Origin: a virus
Virus record (IMG/VR): IMGVR_UViG_3300034072_000488
Span: 1 to 31,198 of that record
DNA length: 31,198 bases
Direction: 5' to 3' (one strand)
Shown here piece by piece: positions 12,504 through 20,846 of this stretch. The translations under genes were made by a program, and so were the position numbers. The notes beneath the pieces are model-generated. The model worked only from the letters and a program-made list of their open reading frames with translations. It ran no database searches and was not told where the DNA came from. The first letter of the stretch is position 1. Each line of letters begins with the position of its first letter.

Positions 12504-13330
12504 GACGCGACCGCCTGCACATCGACAAGGATGTCGCACCCGGCGAACGTGTACACGTTGATCGTGCCATCACCGTTGACCGGCACCCACGACGTGTTGC
12601 AAATCGTCTGTCGTGTCTCGTAGTTGACGTTGCTGACATCGGGCATCGGTCCGTCGCCCCACACAGTGACGAACCCGTCACCGCTGGCGTTCACGACTGT
12701 GACGTTGACGAACACCGCAGCATTCTTTCCGACCTGCACTCGACGTGTTTCACCGGCCTTGAACGGGCCACCCTGTTTCCGTGAGTCGTAGACGCGTGTG
12801 GGTGGGTTGATGATGCGCATGGTGAGATCCTCGGGGACAGGTTCAAACGTTCTGTTCTTGATCTGATTGTAGATGCCGTCACCGGGGCATCGGGTTGATG
12901 CAATGTCACGATGACCGATGACCGGTGTGTTCTGATCTGTCTGTTCACGCACCCACGCCACCAACCGTCGGATCGTGGCAACCATCGCCGGGTTGCATTC
13001 GTCCTGCCAGTCGACCAACGCGAGGATCACCCATGTGGTGTCGTTGTATCCGATGTTCGCTGCGGGCATGTAGTCGGTGCCTCGGATCTCCCACGACACA
13101 CCTTGCTGGTCGACCGCCACCGAATATCCGAGGCTGTACCCGCGACGGTCCACATACGACTTCTGCATGTTGCGCAAATATTGGGCGGTGTCCGACATCG
13201 CCCGCCTGTCAGCCGTGTAATGCACCACGACCCGATCCACGTCCAACCAGCGCACCGCACGACTCTTCGTATGCTGCGCCACCGTGTACCCGGGAGCCTC
13301 CCAGTCGGCCCGTGAACGATCAAACATCAC
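12500..13330 (-). CDS. Endolysin, N-acetylmuramoyl-L-alanine amidase
   Basis: The 276-residue protein has an N-terminal amidase_2/PGRP-type domain (about residues 25-155) with the zinc ligands H in VVHYTADR, H in GHRDI and C in RCPG. It cleaves the bond between muramic acid and L-alanine. Residues 165-276 form a beta-rich domain (VYDSR, VFVNVTVVNASG, GDGFVTVWGDG and DVSNVNYET) closely like repeats on secreted actinobacterial surface proteins, probably a cell-wall-binding domain borrowed from the host lineage. It has no signal peptide, so it needs the holin. Start by GTGA overlap; the ATG three bases in is equally possible. Confidence 0.85.
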   Translation of the reverse strand: MMFDRSRADWEAPGYTVAQHTKSRAVRWLDVDRVVVHYTADRRAMSDTAQYLRNMQKSYVDRRGYSLGYSVAVDQQGVSWEIRGTDYMPAANIGYNDTTWVILALVDWQDECNPAMVATIRRLVAWVREQTDQNTPVIGHRDIASTRCPGDGIYNQIKNRTFEPVPEDLTMRIINPPTRVYDSRKQGGPFKAGETRRVQVGKNAAVFVNVTVVNASGDGFVTVWGDGPMPDVSNVNYETRQTICNTSWVPVNGDGTINVYTFAGCDILVDVQAVAS

Positions 13331-13794
13331 GACGGGCCGATGTCCTCAACCAAAAGAAAAGCAGGGTTATCAGCGGCGCGAAAAAGGTTGATCGTTCCGG
13401 TGTTCGATATAGCGGTGCCAACAATGACTGTTGAGCCAGCAGTCAAAGTGTTCACAGCGACCGCGATGCAAGTGTTAGCGACCTGTGTCGCACCGCTGTT
13501 CTGCACCTGCGCTTGGCGATACATCGTGCCTGACGCGTTCGTCAGACGAATACGCATAAATGTGTAGTTGCCAGCACCTGCAGGCGTTTGCAAAGCAGGT
13601 TCGTAGTAGGTAATCCGATACAACCGACCCGCGACCGCAGTAAAACTCGCGGTTGTCAACTGAATGTCCTCAGTAGTGTCCGCCGTTCCATTCGTGGTTG
13701 AAGAAACACGCACAATCTCGCCACCGGGTAGCGCGTTCATCTCCGCAGCCGTGAGGACGGCGCCCGCTGTGAAACTTCCGGGTGCAGCCATCAT
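13327..13794 (-). CDS. Tail appendage protein
   Basis: The 155-residue, beta-rich protein begins with a segment common in phage tail fibre and appendage proteins (FTAGAVLTAAEMNAL) and ends with FLLVEDIGPS. It carries no enzymatic motif. It lies between the second tail appendage gene and the amidase, the usual place for receptor-binding proteins. The base composition is visibly richer in A/T than that of the flanking genes, suggesting exchange. The ATG at 13791 is an alternative start. Confidence 0.65.
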   Translation of the reverse strand: MMAAPGSFTAGAVLTAAEMNALPGGEIVRVSSTTNGTADTTEDIQLTTASFTAVAGRLYRITYYEPALQTPAGAGNYTFMRIRLTNASGTMYRQAQVQNSGATQVANTCIAVAVNTLTAGSTVIVGTAISNTGTINLFRAADNPAFLLVEDIGPS

Positions 13795-13853
13795 TCACCG
13801 TCCTGTTCAACACCCAACACCGACACCACCGGATCACACATCACATCACCCAT
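13791..13853 (-). CDS. Possible 20-residue microprotein between tail genes
   Basis: A 20-codon ORF starts within the last codons of the upstream tail gene and ends in an ATGA overlap with the next gene. It fills the only gap here (13795-13845). It may be a coupling leader or chance. Confidence 0.25.
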   Translation of the reverse strand: MGDVMCDPVVSVLGVEQDGE

Positions 13854-14502
13854 TGTTGTACCCATACACCCTGATCGTGCCACCCGTCATCGTGCCCGTG
13901 CTCAACGTCAAAGTGAAATCGGTGTACGCAGTCGCGACGGAATGAAAACCGGAATACAAAGTTGATACTGAGCCTACAAGCCCGCGCGTGTCGTTGAAGT
14001 CGCCACGAATCGTTGTTACTTTCGCCACCGCCGGGCCGATCAACTCACATGTCACAGACAACACATCAGTATTGATACGTCCCATGTACCAATACGCAGC
14101 ATTGTCTTGACCGTTTGTGGCGCGATCAACCCCATCGTAACGCGCATCTTGAAAACCATTGTAATAGCCGGTGCTTGACGCCCCGAGGGTCATGCGCACT
14201 TCAGCGGTTGTTGAGCCTGCCCCACCGAAAACGATGATCTTGTACGCGTCATAGGTAGACGAGAACGCACCATTTACCGTCACCGACGACACACCCGACC
14301 CGATGGTCACCGCACCGTTCGTGCCCACAGTGCCGTTCGTCGCACTCGTCGGTTTCACCAACACCAACCCGGCGTGAGCCTGCATCGCCTCCACCGCATC
14401 ATTGATGTTCGCGTGCTGGGCAGCGTGCGACGGTGAGTCGAGTGTGTCACCGCTCGTCGGGTTCGTGAACGTGTCCCGTGAACCGGGCCAATTAGTCGCC
14501 AT
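13846..14502 (-). CDS. Minor tail / tail fibre protein
   Basis: The 218-residue protein has an N-terminal helix that pairs with the tail tip (SPSHAAQHANINDAVEAMQAH), then a Ser/Thr/Gly-rich beta domain that ends in TIRVYGYNNG. The N-terminal pattern is common in actinophage minor tail proteins. It likely belongs to the receptor-binding tail tip. Seven bases separate the upstream stop from its ATG, and GAGGA is the ribosome-binding site. Confidence 0.65.
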   Translation of the reverse strand: MATNWPGSRDTFTNPTSGDTLDSPSHAAQHANINDAVEAMQAHAGLVLVKPTSATNGTVGTNGAVTIGSGVSSVTVNGAFSSTYDAYKIIVFGGAGSTTAEVRMTLGASSTGYYNGFQDARYDGVDRATNGQDNAAYWYMGRINTDVLSVTCELIGPAVAKVTTIRGDFNDTRGLVGSVSTLYSGFHSVATAYTDFTLTLSTGTMTGGTIRVYGYNNG

Positions 14503-14508
14503 GAGTCC

Positions 14509-16413
14509 TCATCCTAGTTTGTTGCTGTCCAACACACCATATGTGCCATCGTCCAAGATCATCAACGGACCGTTCGTGTTGACCGGACCGGGTGCCAAAT
14601 ACAGTGACACATCCCACGACTGTGGCGTCACCCTGTGCGAGATGCCTTGCACCCGCACAGCCCGCCACAACGCCGAACCCACACCCGTCGGAGTCAACGA
14701 CACGGTCACGTCGTCTGACAGGTCGAGTGCTGCGACGACCGGCACGATCCCTGCCGGGTCACGACGCACGTTCACATCCAACCGGGTGACACGTGTCCGA
14801 GGATCCTTCGCACGCGCCAACAACGTGTCACCGATTGACTGGGCCACCGTCGCGTCGTCCACCAACCGGGCATCAATGGTTTGCGACGCTTGACCGTACG
14901 CAGCCACCGACCCTGCATCGGTTGATGTGGTGGACCCGTTCGCATAGGTCACGATCACGTTGTTCCGGATCGCGTCCACCGTGTGCGCATCCACCGTCAC
15001 ATTCGCAAACGGCAAATCCGTCCCCGCATCATCAAACAAACCGACGACCTGCACCGCCTCCGCTGTCGTCCGTGAACGGAACTCCACATCCCCTTCACGG
15101 TTCACAAACAACGAACCCTGTTCGGCGTTGTCGACCTGCGTGGTGTAATCCTTCGCCACAGCATCAACAACCCGATATCCGCCAACCGGCTGCACACCTG
15201 TCTCGATGTCACGCAACGCTGTCGGCCATGACGCATCATCCAACAACCGTTCCAATCGGACAGATGACAACTCGCCAGCGAACGGCGCGACACCAGTGAA
15301 ATACAAAGCGTCAAGATCCGGGGTGCCCGAGAACCACGCCACATGACTCACCGGGGAACCAGACAACGAGAACGCTCCACCGACAGCGACAAGCGCACCA
15401 GAACCATCGATGGTTTCAGCCCACACACTGCGACCATCGATCGACAAATCAAACACCTTGTACGCCTTCGACGCGTCAACAGTTAGCACAACGAAATGCG
15501 GTCCCGGTGAAATGTTCAATGATCGGGACTCCTCGTAATCCCACGCGTTTGCGCCGATCTCAATGTGAACCCGCATATCAGATGCAGCGTTGCCGCTTCT
15601 CAACGTCATATTCACGAATCGCACCGCAGCCTGACGGTACGCAAGGAACACCTCGTCTTGAAGATCAACCCAAAAACATGTGACCCGTGGCATGGAAGAG
15701 AAGAAACCGGTGGTCAACAGTGTCGAGATGCTGAACCCGCCGTCCAACATCGTGGTGAATGTCACCGGATACAAACTGTCGAACGCACTATTTGACCCGG
15801 TCCATGATTCTGTTTGATTCGTGAACGTGGCCGGGATCACCAGCGGTGTCGCTGTCGGACCAGATGTTTCCTGTAACGGGTAATACAACGTCGGTGACTG
15901 GGCTACCACATCGGTCTGATACGACGACGGCGCAATCGAACGTTGCAGGATTGTGTTGCCCAGCAGTCGATTCGCGTCAATCGCTGCCACGGACGCGACC
16001 GCGTCCGTGTTCGACTGGTTGTAGATGGTGGGCCAGCCTTGCACAAACCCGTAAAACATGGTGTACGTCACGCCCGAGTAGGTGGCTTGCACCCGGACCG
16101 GCACCATCGGATTCAACTGTCCGAAATACGGACCCGACGTGTACTCCGGGTCGAACCGTCGGTCACGGTTGTCAAGCGCAATAGAGACAGTGCCGGGACC
16201 GTAGGTGGTGAACTCGGAGTTGCGCCCACGGTTGATGTCAAACCCGCGCACATACGGTGTGACCGATTCCCACGACGGGTCATCATCCAACGGTTCATAC
16301 CCGAACGCCATCTCCACCGCAAACGAGACACCATCGAACTGGGTCGGCAACCCTTGATAGGTGAGCGACGACTGGTCATAGGTGACCGTTGACTGGTCGT
16401 ATGTGGTGGTCAC
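14509..16413 (-). CDS. Minor tail / baseplate hub protein with LamG-like insert
   Basis: The 634-residue protein starts with a repeated TYDQS(T/S) stretch. The next about 110 residues resemble the hub of siphovirus tail tips (TVSIALDNRDRRFDPE). Roughly residues 185-385 look like a concanavalin/LamG-type carbohydrate-binding domain inserted in the hub (SPTLYYPLQETSG ... LSSVRLERLLDD). The hub resumes afterwards. It follows the tape measure gene, the expected place for distal tail and hub proteins. The GTG start shares a GTGA overlap with the tape measure gene. Confidence 0.7.
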   Translation of the reverse strand: MTTTYDQSTVTYDQSSLTYQGLPTQFDGVSFAVEMAFGYEPLDDDPSWESVTPYVRGFDINRGRNSEFTTYGPGTVSIALDNRDRRFDPEYTSGPYFGQLNPMVPVRVQATYSGVTYTMFYGFVQGWPTIYNQSNTDAVASVAAIDANRLLGNTILQRSIAPSSYQTDVVAQSPTLYYPLQETSGPTATPLVIPATFTNQTESWTGSNSAFDSLYPVTFTTMLDGGFSISTLLTTGFFSSMPRVTCFWVDLQDEVFLAYRQAAVRFVNMTLRSGNAASDMRVHIEIGANAWDYEESRSLNISPGPHFVVLTVDASKAYKVFDLSIDGRSVWAETIDGSGALVAVGGAFSLSGSPVSHVAWFSGTPDLDALYFTGVAPFAGELSSVRLERLLDDASWPTALRDIETGVQPVGGYRVVDAVAKDYTTQVDNAEQGSLFVNREGDVEFRSRTTAEAVQVVGLFDDAGTDLPFANVTVDAHTVDAIRNNVIVTYANGSTTSTDAGSVAAYGQASQTIDARLVDDATVAQSIGDTLLARAKDPRTRVTRLDVNVRRDPAGIVPVVAALDLSDDVTVSLTPTGVGSALWRAVRVQGISHRVTPQSWDVSLYLAPGPVNTNGPLMILDDGTYGVLDSNKLG

Positions 16414-18344
16414 GATCCCACCAGCGACGCAGACAGACGGGCACCGCCAGCTGCCGCATACTCGTTCAACACCTGCACGATCTGACGACCCACCTGCACA
16501 CCGTCAGCACCCACACCGGCATTCACCGTCACATTCACGTTCGTGCCGAGGTTCCCCGCTTTGTCAAGCGGGACGATCAGCTCCGGTCCAGCTTCACCCA
16601 CAAGTCCGAGCGTCGGACCTTTCACCAGCCCACCATCAGCGAACGGAATGATGCGATCCAGCACGCCACCGATCTGCCCGATCGGATTCAGCCGTTCAGC
16701 GAACCCTCCCAACCTGCCTAAACCGCCAGCACCCTCACCAGTGAACCCGCCAATGAAATCGCTCGCAGCCTCCTTCCCGAGCTGCTTGAACAGTCCACCG
16801 ACAGCATCCACCAACGCGTCATAGATACCCTTCAATGCGCGCAGTATCCCGGGCACAAACTCGGTCGCGAACGCTGTCCCGAACTTTTCCACAGCAGACT
16901 GCGCAGCCGACTTCGTAGCCTCACCTGTCTCCTCGCTCTCCAACCACGTCCACAACCAGTCAGCGAGCTGCGAAGCCTTCTCCTCGAGCAGCGGACCGGC
17001 ATCGTTCGCGAACCAGTCACCGAGCGACGACAGCCATTTGCCTGCTGCAGCGATCGCATCCGTCGCATCCGTCGCAATCCACTCCACAAGTGCGCCAGCA
17101 AGCTCAGACGCTTTGTCTGCCAGCCACGGGTACGCAGAGTCCGTCACCCAACGACCGACAGCTCTCACCCATTCCCACAATTTGCTCAACGCTGGACCGA
17201 CCTGCGGGCTGATCCAATCAATCAACGCCTGCCCGAGCTCCTTCGCTTTCTCGACGAGGAACGGCAACCCCGTGTCCAGAAACCATCTGCCCACGTCACC
17301 AGCCCAGTCACCGAGCTGATCCAACGCCGGCTTCACCCTCGGCGCGATCCAGTCAATCAACGCCTGCCCGAGCTCGCCAGCCTTCTCCAACAGGAACGGC
17401 AACCCGACCTTCAGGAACCATTCGCCAGCTGTCTCAGCAAACGACACGAGAGCACCCAACACCTGCGGAGTTGCCTCAGCGATCTTGTCACCGACAAACC
17501 GGAGAACACCACCGAGCCCGTCCTCCTCAAACACGTCGACCAGCGTCTCGATCGCTGGCACCACAGTGTCCAACACGAACCCGGTCAGCCGTTCAAATGC
17601 TGGCAGCAGAGCCATACCGATCCGCTCAGTGATCTGAGAGAACGCCACACGGATGATGTCTGACGCGTTCGCAGTCGCCTCCGCAGTCCCACCGACCTGT
17701 TTCTCGATCGCAGACAGAATCAGATCCTGCGCCTCAAGTGACTTGCCGGATTCGACCAGTGTCTCAATCAGCTCCTTCTCCTGTTCGGTGAACGTCACAC
17801 CAGAACGCGCCAGAGCCGAGATCCCCTTGATCGGGTCGTTGAGAGCCTTGCCGAGCTGCTTTGACGCGTCGGTCACACCACCGAACCCGGCAGCAGATAG
17901 ATCGATCGCAGCCTGCGTCGCACGATCAAACACGCCACCGGTCACGTCGGCAGTCTCAGCGACCTCACCGAACGTGAGCAGAAGAGCTTGCGCCTCTTTG
18001 ATCGTGTTCTGGTTCACACCAGTCAACCGGGCAGTCTCCTCCGCCAACCCGATCAGCCGATCCGACACCTTCCCAACTTTCGTGCCGAACAGATCCATTG
18101 ATTCAGCGATCTGCTCGATCCGAGCGTTTGAAGTACCTGCAGCCTCAGCAGCGTCAAACGCTGCCTTCGCGAACACGACACCGGCAGCTGCACCTGCAGC
18201 CGTGAACGCTGCACCCAACTTCGCGAGATTCTTGACACCGCCGGAGACGAACGAACCGATCTTGCTGTCAGCCTTGTCCATGCCGGACACGAAATCTTTC
18301 GTGTCAGCATTGACGAGAACGTTGATTACAGAGCGTCCAGCCAT
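16410..18344 (-). CDS. Tail tape measure protein
   Basis: The 644-residue protein is Ala-rich and helical, with an N-terminal phage tape measure segment (DKADSKIGSFVSGG) and a hydrophobic region around residues 40-65. Residues 306-485 are four exact 45-residue repeats, with Trp at 309, 354, 399 and 444. A Gly-rich hinge and a C-terminal beta-like end (LGTNVNVTVNAG) follow. It sets tail length and may channel DNA. The start lies one base after the gp10-like stop. With 644 residues the tail should be of modest length, about 100 nm by the usual residue-to-length rule. Confidence 0.9.
   Translation of the reverse strand: MAGRSVINVLVNADTKDFVSGMDKADSKIGSFVSGGVKNLAKLGAAFTAAGAAAGVVFAKAAFDAAEAAGTSNARIEQIAESMDLFGTKVGKVSDRLIGLAEETARLTGVNQNTIKEAQALLLTFGEVAETADVTGGVFDRATQAAIDLSAAGFGGVTDASKQLGKALNDPIKGISALARSGVTFTEQEKELIETLVESGKSLEAQDLILSAIEKQVGGTAEATANASDIIRVAFSQITERIGMALLPAFERLTGFVLDTVVPAIETLVDVFEEDGLGGVLRFVGDKIAEATPQVLGALVSFAETAGEWFLKVGLPFLLEKAGELGQALIDWIAPRVKPALDQLGDWAGDVGRWFLDTGLPFLVEKAKELGQALIDWISPQVGPALSKLWEWVRAVGRWVTDSAYPWLADKASELAGALVEWIATDATDAIAAAGKWLSSLGDWFANDAGPLLEEKASQLADWLWTWLESEETGEATKSAAQSAVEKFGTAFATEFVPGILRALKGIYDALVDAVGGLFKQLGKEAASDFIGGFTGEGAGGLGRLGGFAERLNPIGQIGGVLDRIIPFADGGLVKGPTLGLVGEAGPELIVPLDKAGNLGTNVNVTVNAGVGADGVQVGRQIVQVLNEYAAAGGARLSASLVGS
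16890..17429 (-). repeat. Four tandem 135-bp repeats in the tape measure gene
   Basis: Four units of 45 codons run through the middle of the tape measure gene. Units one and two keep a 23-base identical stretch (17353-17375 and 17218-17240), showing recent duplication. Units three and four have diverged but keep the Trp spacing. Gain or loss of units would change tail length in 45-residue steps. Confidence 0.8.
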
Positions 18345-18345
18345 C

Positions 18346-18741
18346 TCAATCCAACCCGTACTTCTTGATCAGCGCGTCCAGCTGCCGATCGTAGTGGGTC
18401 AGCACCTCGTACCTGCGTTGATCCAACGCGTCATACAGGAACAGGTTCGGTTCAATGTTGCGGGCAGCCCAACCGAAATGGATCGGACCCGCATATGGCA
18501 CACGCTTGAACCCGGCACGCACACGACCCGACTTCTGAGCACCTGCAGCTCGAATCGAGTCACGCAACTTTCCGCTGACGACCGGCACAAGTCCGAGCGC
18601 ACGATCCCTGACGATTTGCGCAGCCTGTTGGTTCATCACTTTCAGCTCGCCACGAGCAGCCTGCTGATCCATGTCGTCAAGGATCCCTCGGATCCTTTTC
18701 CGGACCTGCTTGTGCCCGTCAATGCGAACCGCTTTCGCCAT
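18346..18741 (-). CDS. HK97 gp10-like tail completion protein
   Basis: The 131-residue basic protein has the HK97 gp10 pattern: an N-terminal helix (QVRKRIRGILDDM), LVPVVSGKLRDSI in the middle, and VPYAGPIHFGW near residue 87. Such proteins join head and tail or complete the tail tube. Here the gene lies after the chaperone rather than before the tail tube, an unusual order. Its ATG overlaps the frameshifted chaperone stop by one base (TAATG). Confidence 0.7.
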   Translation of the reverse strand: MAKAVRIDGHKQVRKRIRGILDDMDQQAARGELKVMNQQAAQIVRDRALGLVPVVSGKLRDSIRAAGAQKSGRVRAGFKRVPYAGPIHFGWAARNIEPNLFLYDALDQRRYEVLTHYDRQLDALIKKYGLD

Positions 18742-19165
18742 TACCGTCGACCCGCCTTCTGCATCGCCTTCTCACGTGCCTTGTCCATGTCTTTCAACGC
18801 TTCGACAATGGCAGACAGCATGAACTGATCTTCCCACAAATGTTGCGGTGCGATCCCTGTGCGAGCAGCGACAACAGCAATCGTGTAGGTCAGACTGTCC
18901 CGTCTAAAGGGACGCTCTTCTCCTCCACGATCTGAACGTCAACGACCTCGTCCAGCCACGAGTCGAACGGCTTCACGCTGTGCCCGGCTGCGTGAACCGC
19001 TTTCCACGCCAACCAGTACATGTGCTCGACACGCTGTTCCTGCTGGAACGCTTTGCCGACACCAATCTTGAAGTGCCGTTCAAACTCGACCTGCACCTTC
19101 GGTGTGACGGTGAACTCTCCGAGCTCGCCAGCGGTCGTGACGACAGCCAACTTCAACCCCATCAT
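18741..19165 (-). CDS. Tail assembly chaperone, frameshifted long form (gpGT-like)
   Basis: The short form (18890-19165) has 91 residues. Slipping back one base at CCCTTTA (18911-18905) joins its first 87 codons to a second frame that stays open for 54 codons, giving a 141-residue product that ends in TAA at 18743-18741. The extension is helical and charged (ALKDMDKAREKAMQK). In siphoviruses the short and long chaperones bind the tape measure protein in a fixed ratio while the tail tube grows. The location, just before the gp10-like and tape measure genes, fits. Confidence 0.8.
18890..19165 (-). CDS. Tail assembly chaperone, short form (gpG-like)
   Basis: The 91-residue protein is made when the ribosome does not slip. 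It has an N-terminal beta segment and a helical middle (VQVEFERHFKIGVGKAF) with MYWLAWKAVHAAGH, followed by an acidic end (SWLDEVVDVQIVEE). This pattern is usual in actinophage chaperones. GGAGG seven bases upstream sets the start; the ATG one codon later is also possible. Confidence 0.75.
   Translation of the reverse strand: MMGLKLAVVTTAGELGEFTVTPKVQVEFERHFKIGVGKAFQQEQRVEHMYWLAWKAVHAAGHSVKPFDSWLDEVVDVQIVEEKSVPLDGTV
18905..18911 (-). promoter_or_regulatory. -1 ribosomal slippery heptamer C CCT TTA
   Basis: The heptamer CCCTTTA fits the X XXY YYZ rule in the frame of the chaperone (Pro-Leu codons CCT TTA) and comes four codons before its stop. After a -1 slip the new frame continues open to the next gene. 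Confidence 0.8.
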
Positions 19166-19196
19166 GGCAGTACCTCCAATTGTGTGCGATCAGCGA

Positions 19197-19604
19197 TCAG
19201 CTGGTCGACGTGGTGACTTCACCCGACACTGGCCACGTGATCGACGCAGTCGCGAGATCACCGACAGCACCGTCGAGCAGTGGCCAGTCATTCACGAGGA
19301 CCGTCATTGACCACAGCGGGTTCGTCGTCGTCGTCGTACCTGCCACAGGCTTGATCGACACGGTGGTCGTCTCGCCAGCCAGCGGAGCGATCGTCGCGTT
19401 CACCTCACCGGCAGCGAAGTCCTCGTGGAACTCGAGCGACACCGAGTGGTCACCGAGCCCACCGACCCGGGTGACAGCGGTCGAACCGAACGCCGTTGTG
19501 GCGACATCCGCGTAGGACAGGGACAGCGTGACGGACGCAATGTGATCAGATAGGTCAATTCCACCCACTGTGATCACCGGATTCGTCAAGACCACTTTGC
19601 TCAT
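19197..19604 (-). CDS. Major tail tube protein
   Basis: The 135-residue protein is beta-rich, with ITVGGIDLSDHIASVTL at the N-terminus and SVSLEFHEDFAAGEVNAT in the middle, typical of small tail tube proteins of actinophages. It would polymerise around the tape measure. It lies directly upstream of the chaperone gene as expected. The start is an ATGA overlap with the preceding small gene. Confidence 0.8.
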   Translation of the reverse strand: MSKVVLTNPVITVGGIDLSDHIASVTLSLSYADVATTAFGSTAVTRVGGLGDHSVSLEFHEDFAAGEVNATIAPLAGETTTVSIKPVAGTTTTTNPLWSMTVLVNDWPLLDGAVGDLATASITWPVSGEVTTSTS

Positions 19605-19792
19605 TCTGATACCTCGTCCTCGAGCTCAACTTCCGCAACCGGATCGGTCCGCTTGCCTGACTTCACCCGGGCAATGTGCCCGGCTGCTTCCAAGTGTGTC
19701 ACATCGCCACCGACCAGATCGTCATCTGACACGATCGAGCCGGGAGCGAAACCGCACACCGTCCTGTGGGAGATTATCCGAAACGTCGCCAT
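19601..19792 (-). CDS. Small head-tail region protein
   Basis: The 63-residue protein has a short beta-rich fold (CGFAPGSIVSDDDL and HLEAAGHIARV) and an acidic C-terminus. Similar short proteins with a G-x-PG turn occur near head and tail joining genes in actinophages. AGGAG five bases upstream supports the ATG. Function unknown. Confidence 0.6.
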   Translation of the reverse strand: MATFRIISHRTVCGFAPGSIVSDDDLVGGDVTHLEAAGHIARVKSGKRTDPVAEVELEDEVSE

Positions 19793-19800
19793 GTCTGCTC

Positions 19801-20208
19801 CTATGCGTGAATCGTGACAGCGAAATCGACTGCCAGATAATACTGGTCACCTTGCGATACCATCCGGACGTTGTCGGCACGCTCCACGATCAACGTCTGG
19901 ACGACACCGCCGAGCGTCCGGTCACCCTCGATCGCTGCACGCACACTTTTCGCACCACCGAAACTCATGTACTCGAACAGCTGCCGTTGTGAGCTGCGAT
20001 CCGACTGGCGACCAACCACCACCGTCGCAGTCCAATTGTGGACAGCGTTCCCACCGGAAAACGCATTCCAATACGCCACCGTGTCGGGGATCACAAACGC
20101 ACACGGTGTCGCCCACGAATCGGGCACGTGGTCAAACACTCGGAGCCCGCTGATCGTCTTGAGTCGAGTCTCCAGACCGTCAGCCTGCTGCTGCAGTGTT
20201 GCTGCCAT
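19801..20208 (-). CDS. Tail terminator-like protein
   Basis: The 135-residue protein has the look of a tail terminator or neck protein: an N-terminal helix (LQQQADGLETRLKTI), a beta sheet with WTATVVVGRQSDRSSQ, and a long helix (FEYMSFGGAKSVRAAI) followed by YYLAVDFAVTIHA. It would cap the tail and join it to the connector. It overlaps the connector gene stop by one base (TGATG). The family assignment is by pattern and place. Confidence 0.6.
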   Translation of the reverse strand: MAATLQQQADGLETRLKTISGLRVFDHVPDSWATPCAFVIPDTVAYWNAFSGGNAVHNWTATVVVGRQSDRSSQRQLFEYMSFGGAKSVRAAIEGDRTLGGVVQTLIVERADNVRMVSQGDQYYLAVDFAVTIHA

Positions 20209-20846
20209 CAGCCGACCAGCACCGGGTCGCGACGGTACGGTGCGAGCAGAGCTGCAGCGACCGGGTGAATCGCTTGACGCAACCGCATGATCCCGATGTC
20301 TCCGAACCCTGCGATGCCGAGCGGAGCGTCCACACTCTTGAAGATCGAAATCGCTTGGATCTGTGCAGCCTGTTCAACCGGATGTGGCAGATAGTCCGTC
20401 GTCGGATCATCGGTGCGCCATCCCCACTTCGCTGTCACCTCAATCACAGCCTGCCCGTACTCGAGTGGCCACTCGCGTGCGTCAATCGCACGGATCTTGG
20501 TGTATGGCCAATTCTGGCCACCGAGCTTCCCGTTCAACGGCTCGAGCTGGTAGTCGGATGCCGACCACGTCGTCTCAAACACGCCGTCACCATCCTCATC
20601 GGTTTTGATGACCAGCCCGCTGGTACTGGAAATGTCGTCAACCTCTAGCAGCCACGGTGTAAGAGCGGTGAACACCCGTGCGGTCGCGGTCGTCTGCGCA
20701 ACGAAATGCCTGTCACAGTACGCCTGCACCGTCTGCGTCGCTGCGTCAGCTGCGAGCGTCAACCGGTTGTCATCCACGGAATCGGATATGCCGAGGATCT
20801 CTTTCAGATCGTCTTCGGTGACAAGTCTGTCGGTGAGATGTGCCAT
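20208..20846 (-). CDS. Head-tail connector protein (gp6-like)
   Basis: The 212-residue protein starts with an all-helical domain typical of HK97 gp6-like adaptors (LVTEDDLKEILGISDS and AADAATQTVQAYCDRHF), followed by a beta-rich segment and a helical tail with a hydrophobic patch. It would bind under the portal to seal the head and receive the tail. The sugar cassette separates it from the capsid gene. The ATG has a GGGAACGG purine stretch just upstream. Confidence 0.7.
   Translation of the reverse strand: MAHLTDRLVTEDDLKEILGISDSVDDNRLTLAADAATQTVQAYCDRHFVAQTTATARVFTALTPWLLEVDDISSTSGLVIKTDEDGDGVFETTWSASDYQLEPLNGKLGGQNWPYTKIRAIDAREWPLEYGQAVIEVTAKWGWRTDDPTTDYLPHPVEQAAQIQAISIFKSVDAPLGIAGFGDIGIMRLRQAIHPVAAALLAPYRRDPVLVG

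Noticed and set aside
16890-17429. Possible CRISPR array or satellite repeat
   Set aside because: The repeats are contiguous coding units of 135 bp without spacers, in frame with the tape measure protein.
17653-18828. A 391-codon plus-strand ORF opposite the tape measure gene
   Set aside because: Shadow of an Ala-rich gene: Ser/Ala/Pro-rich with no motif and no neighbours on that strand.
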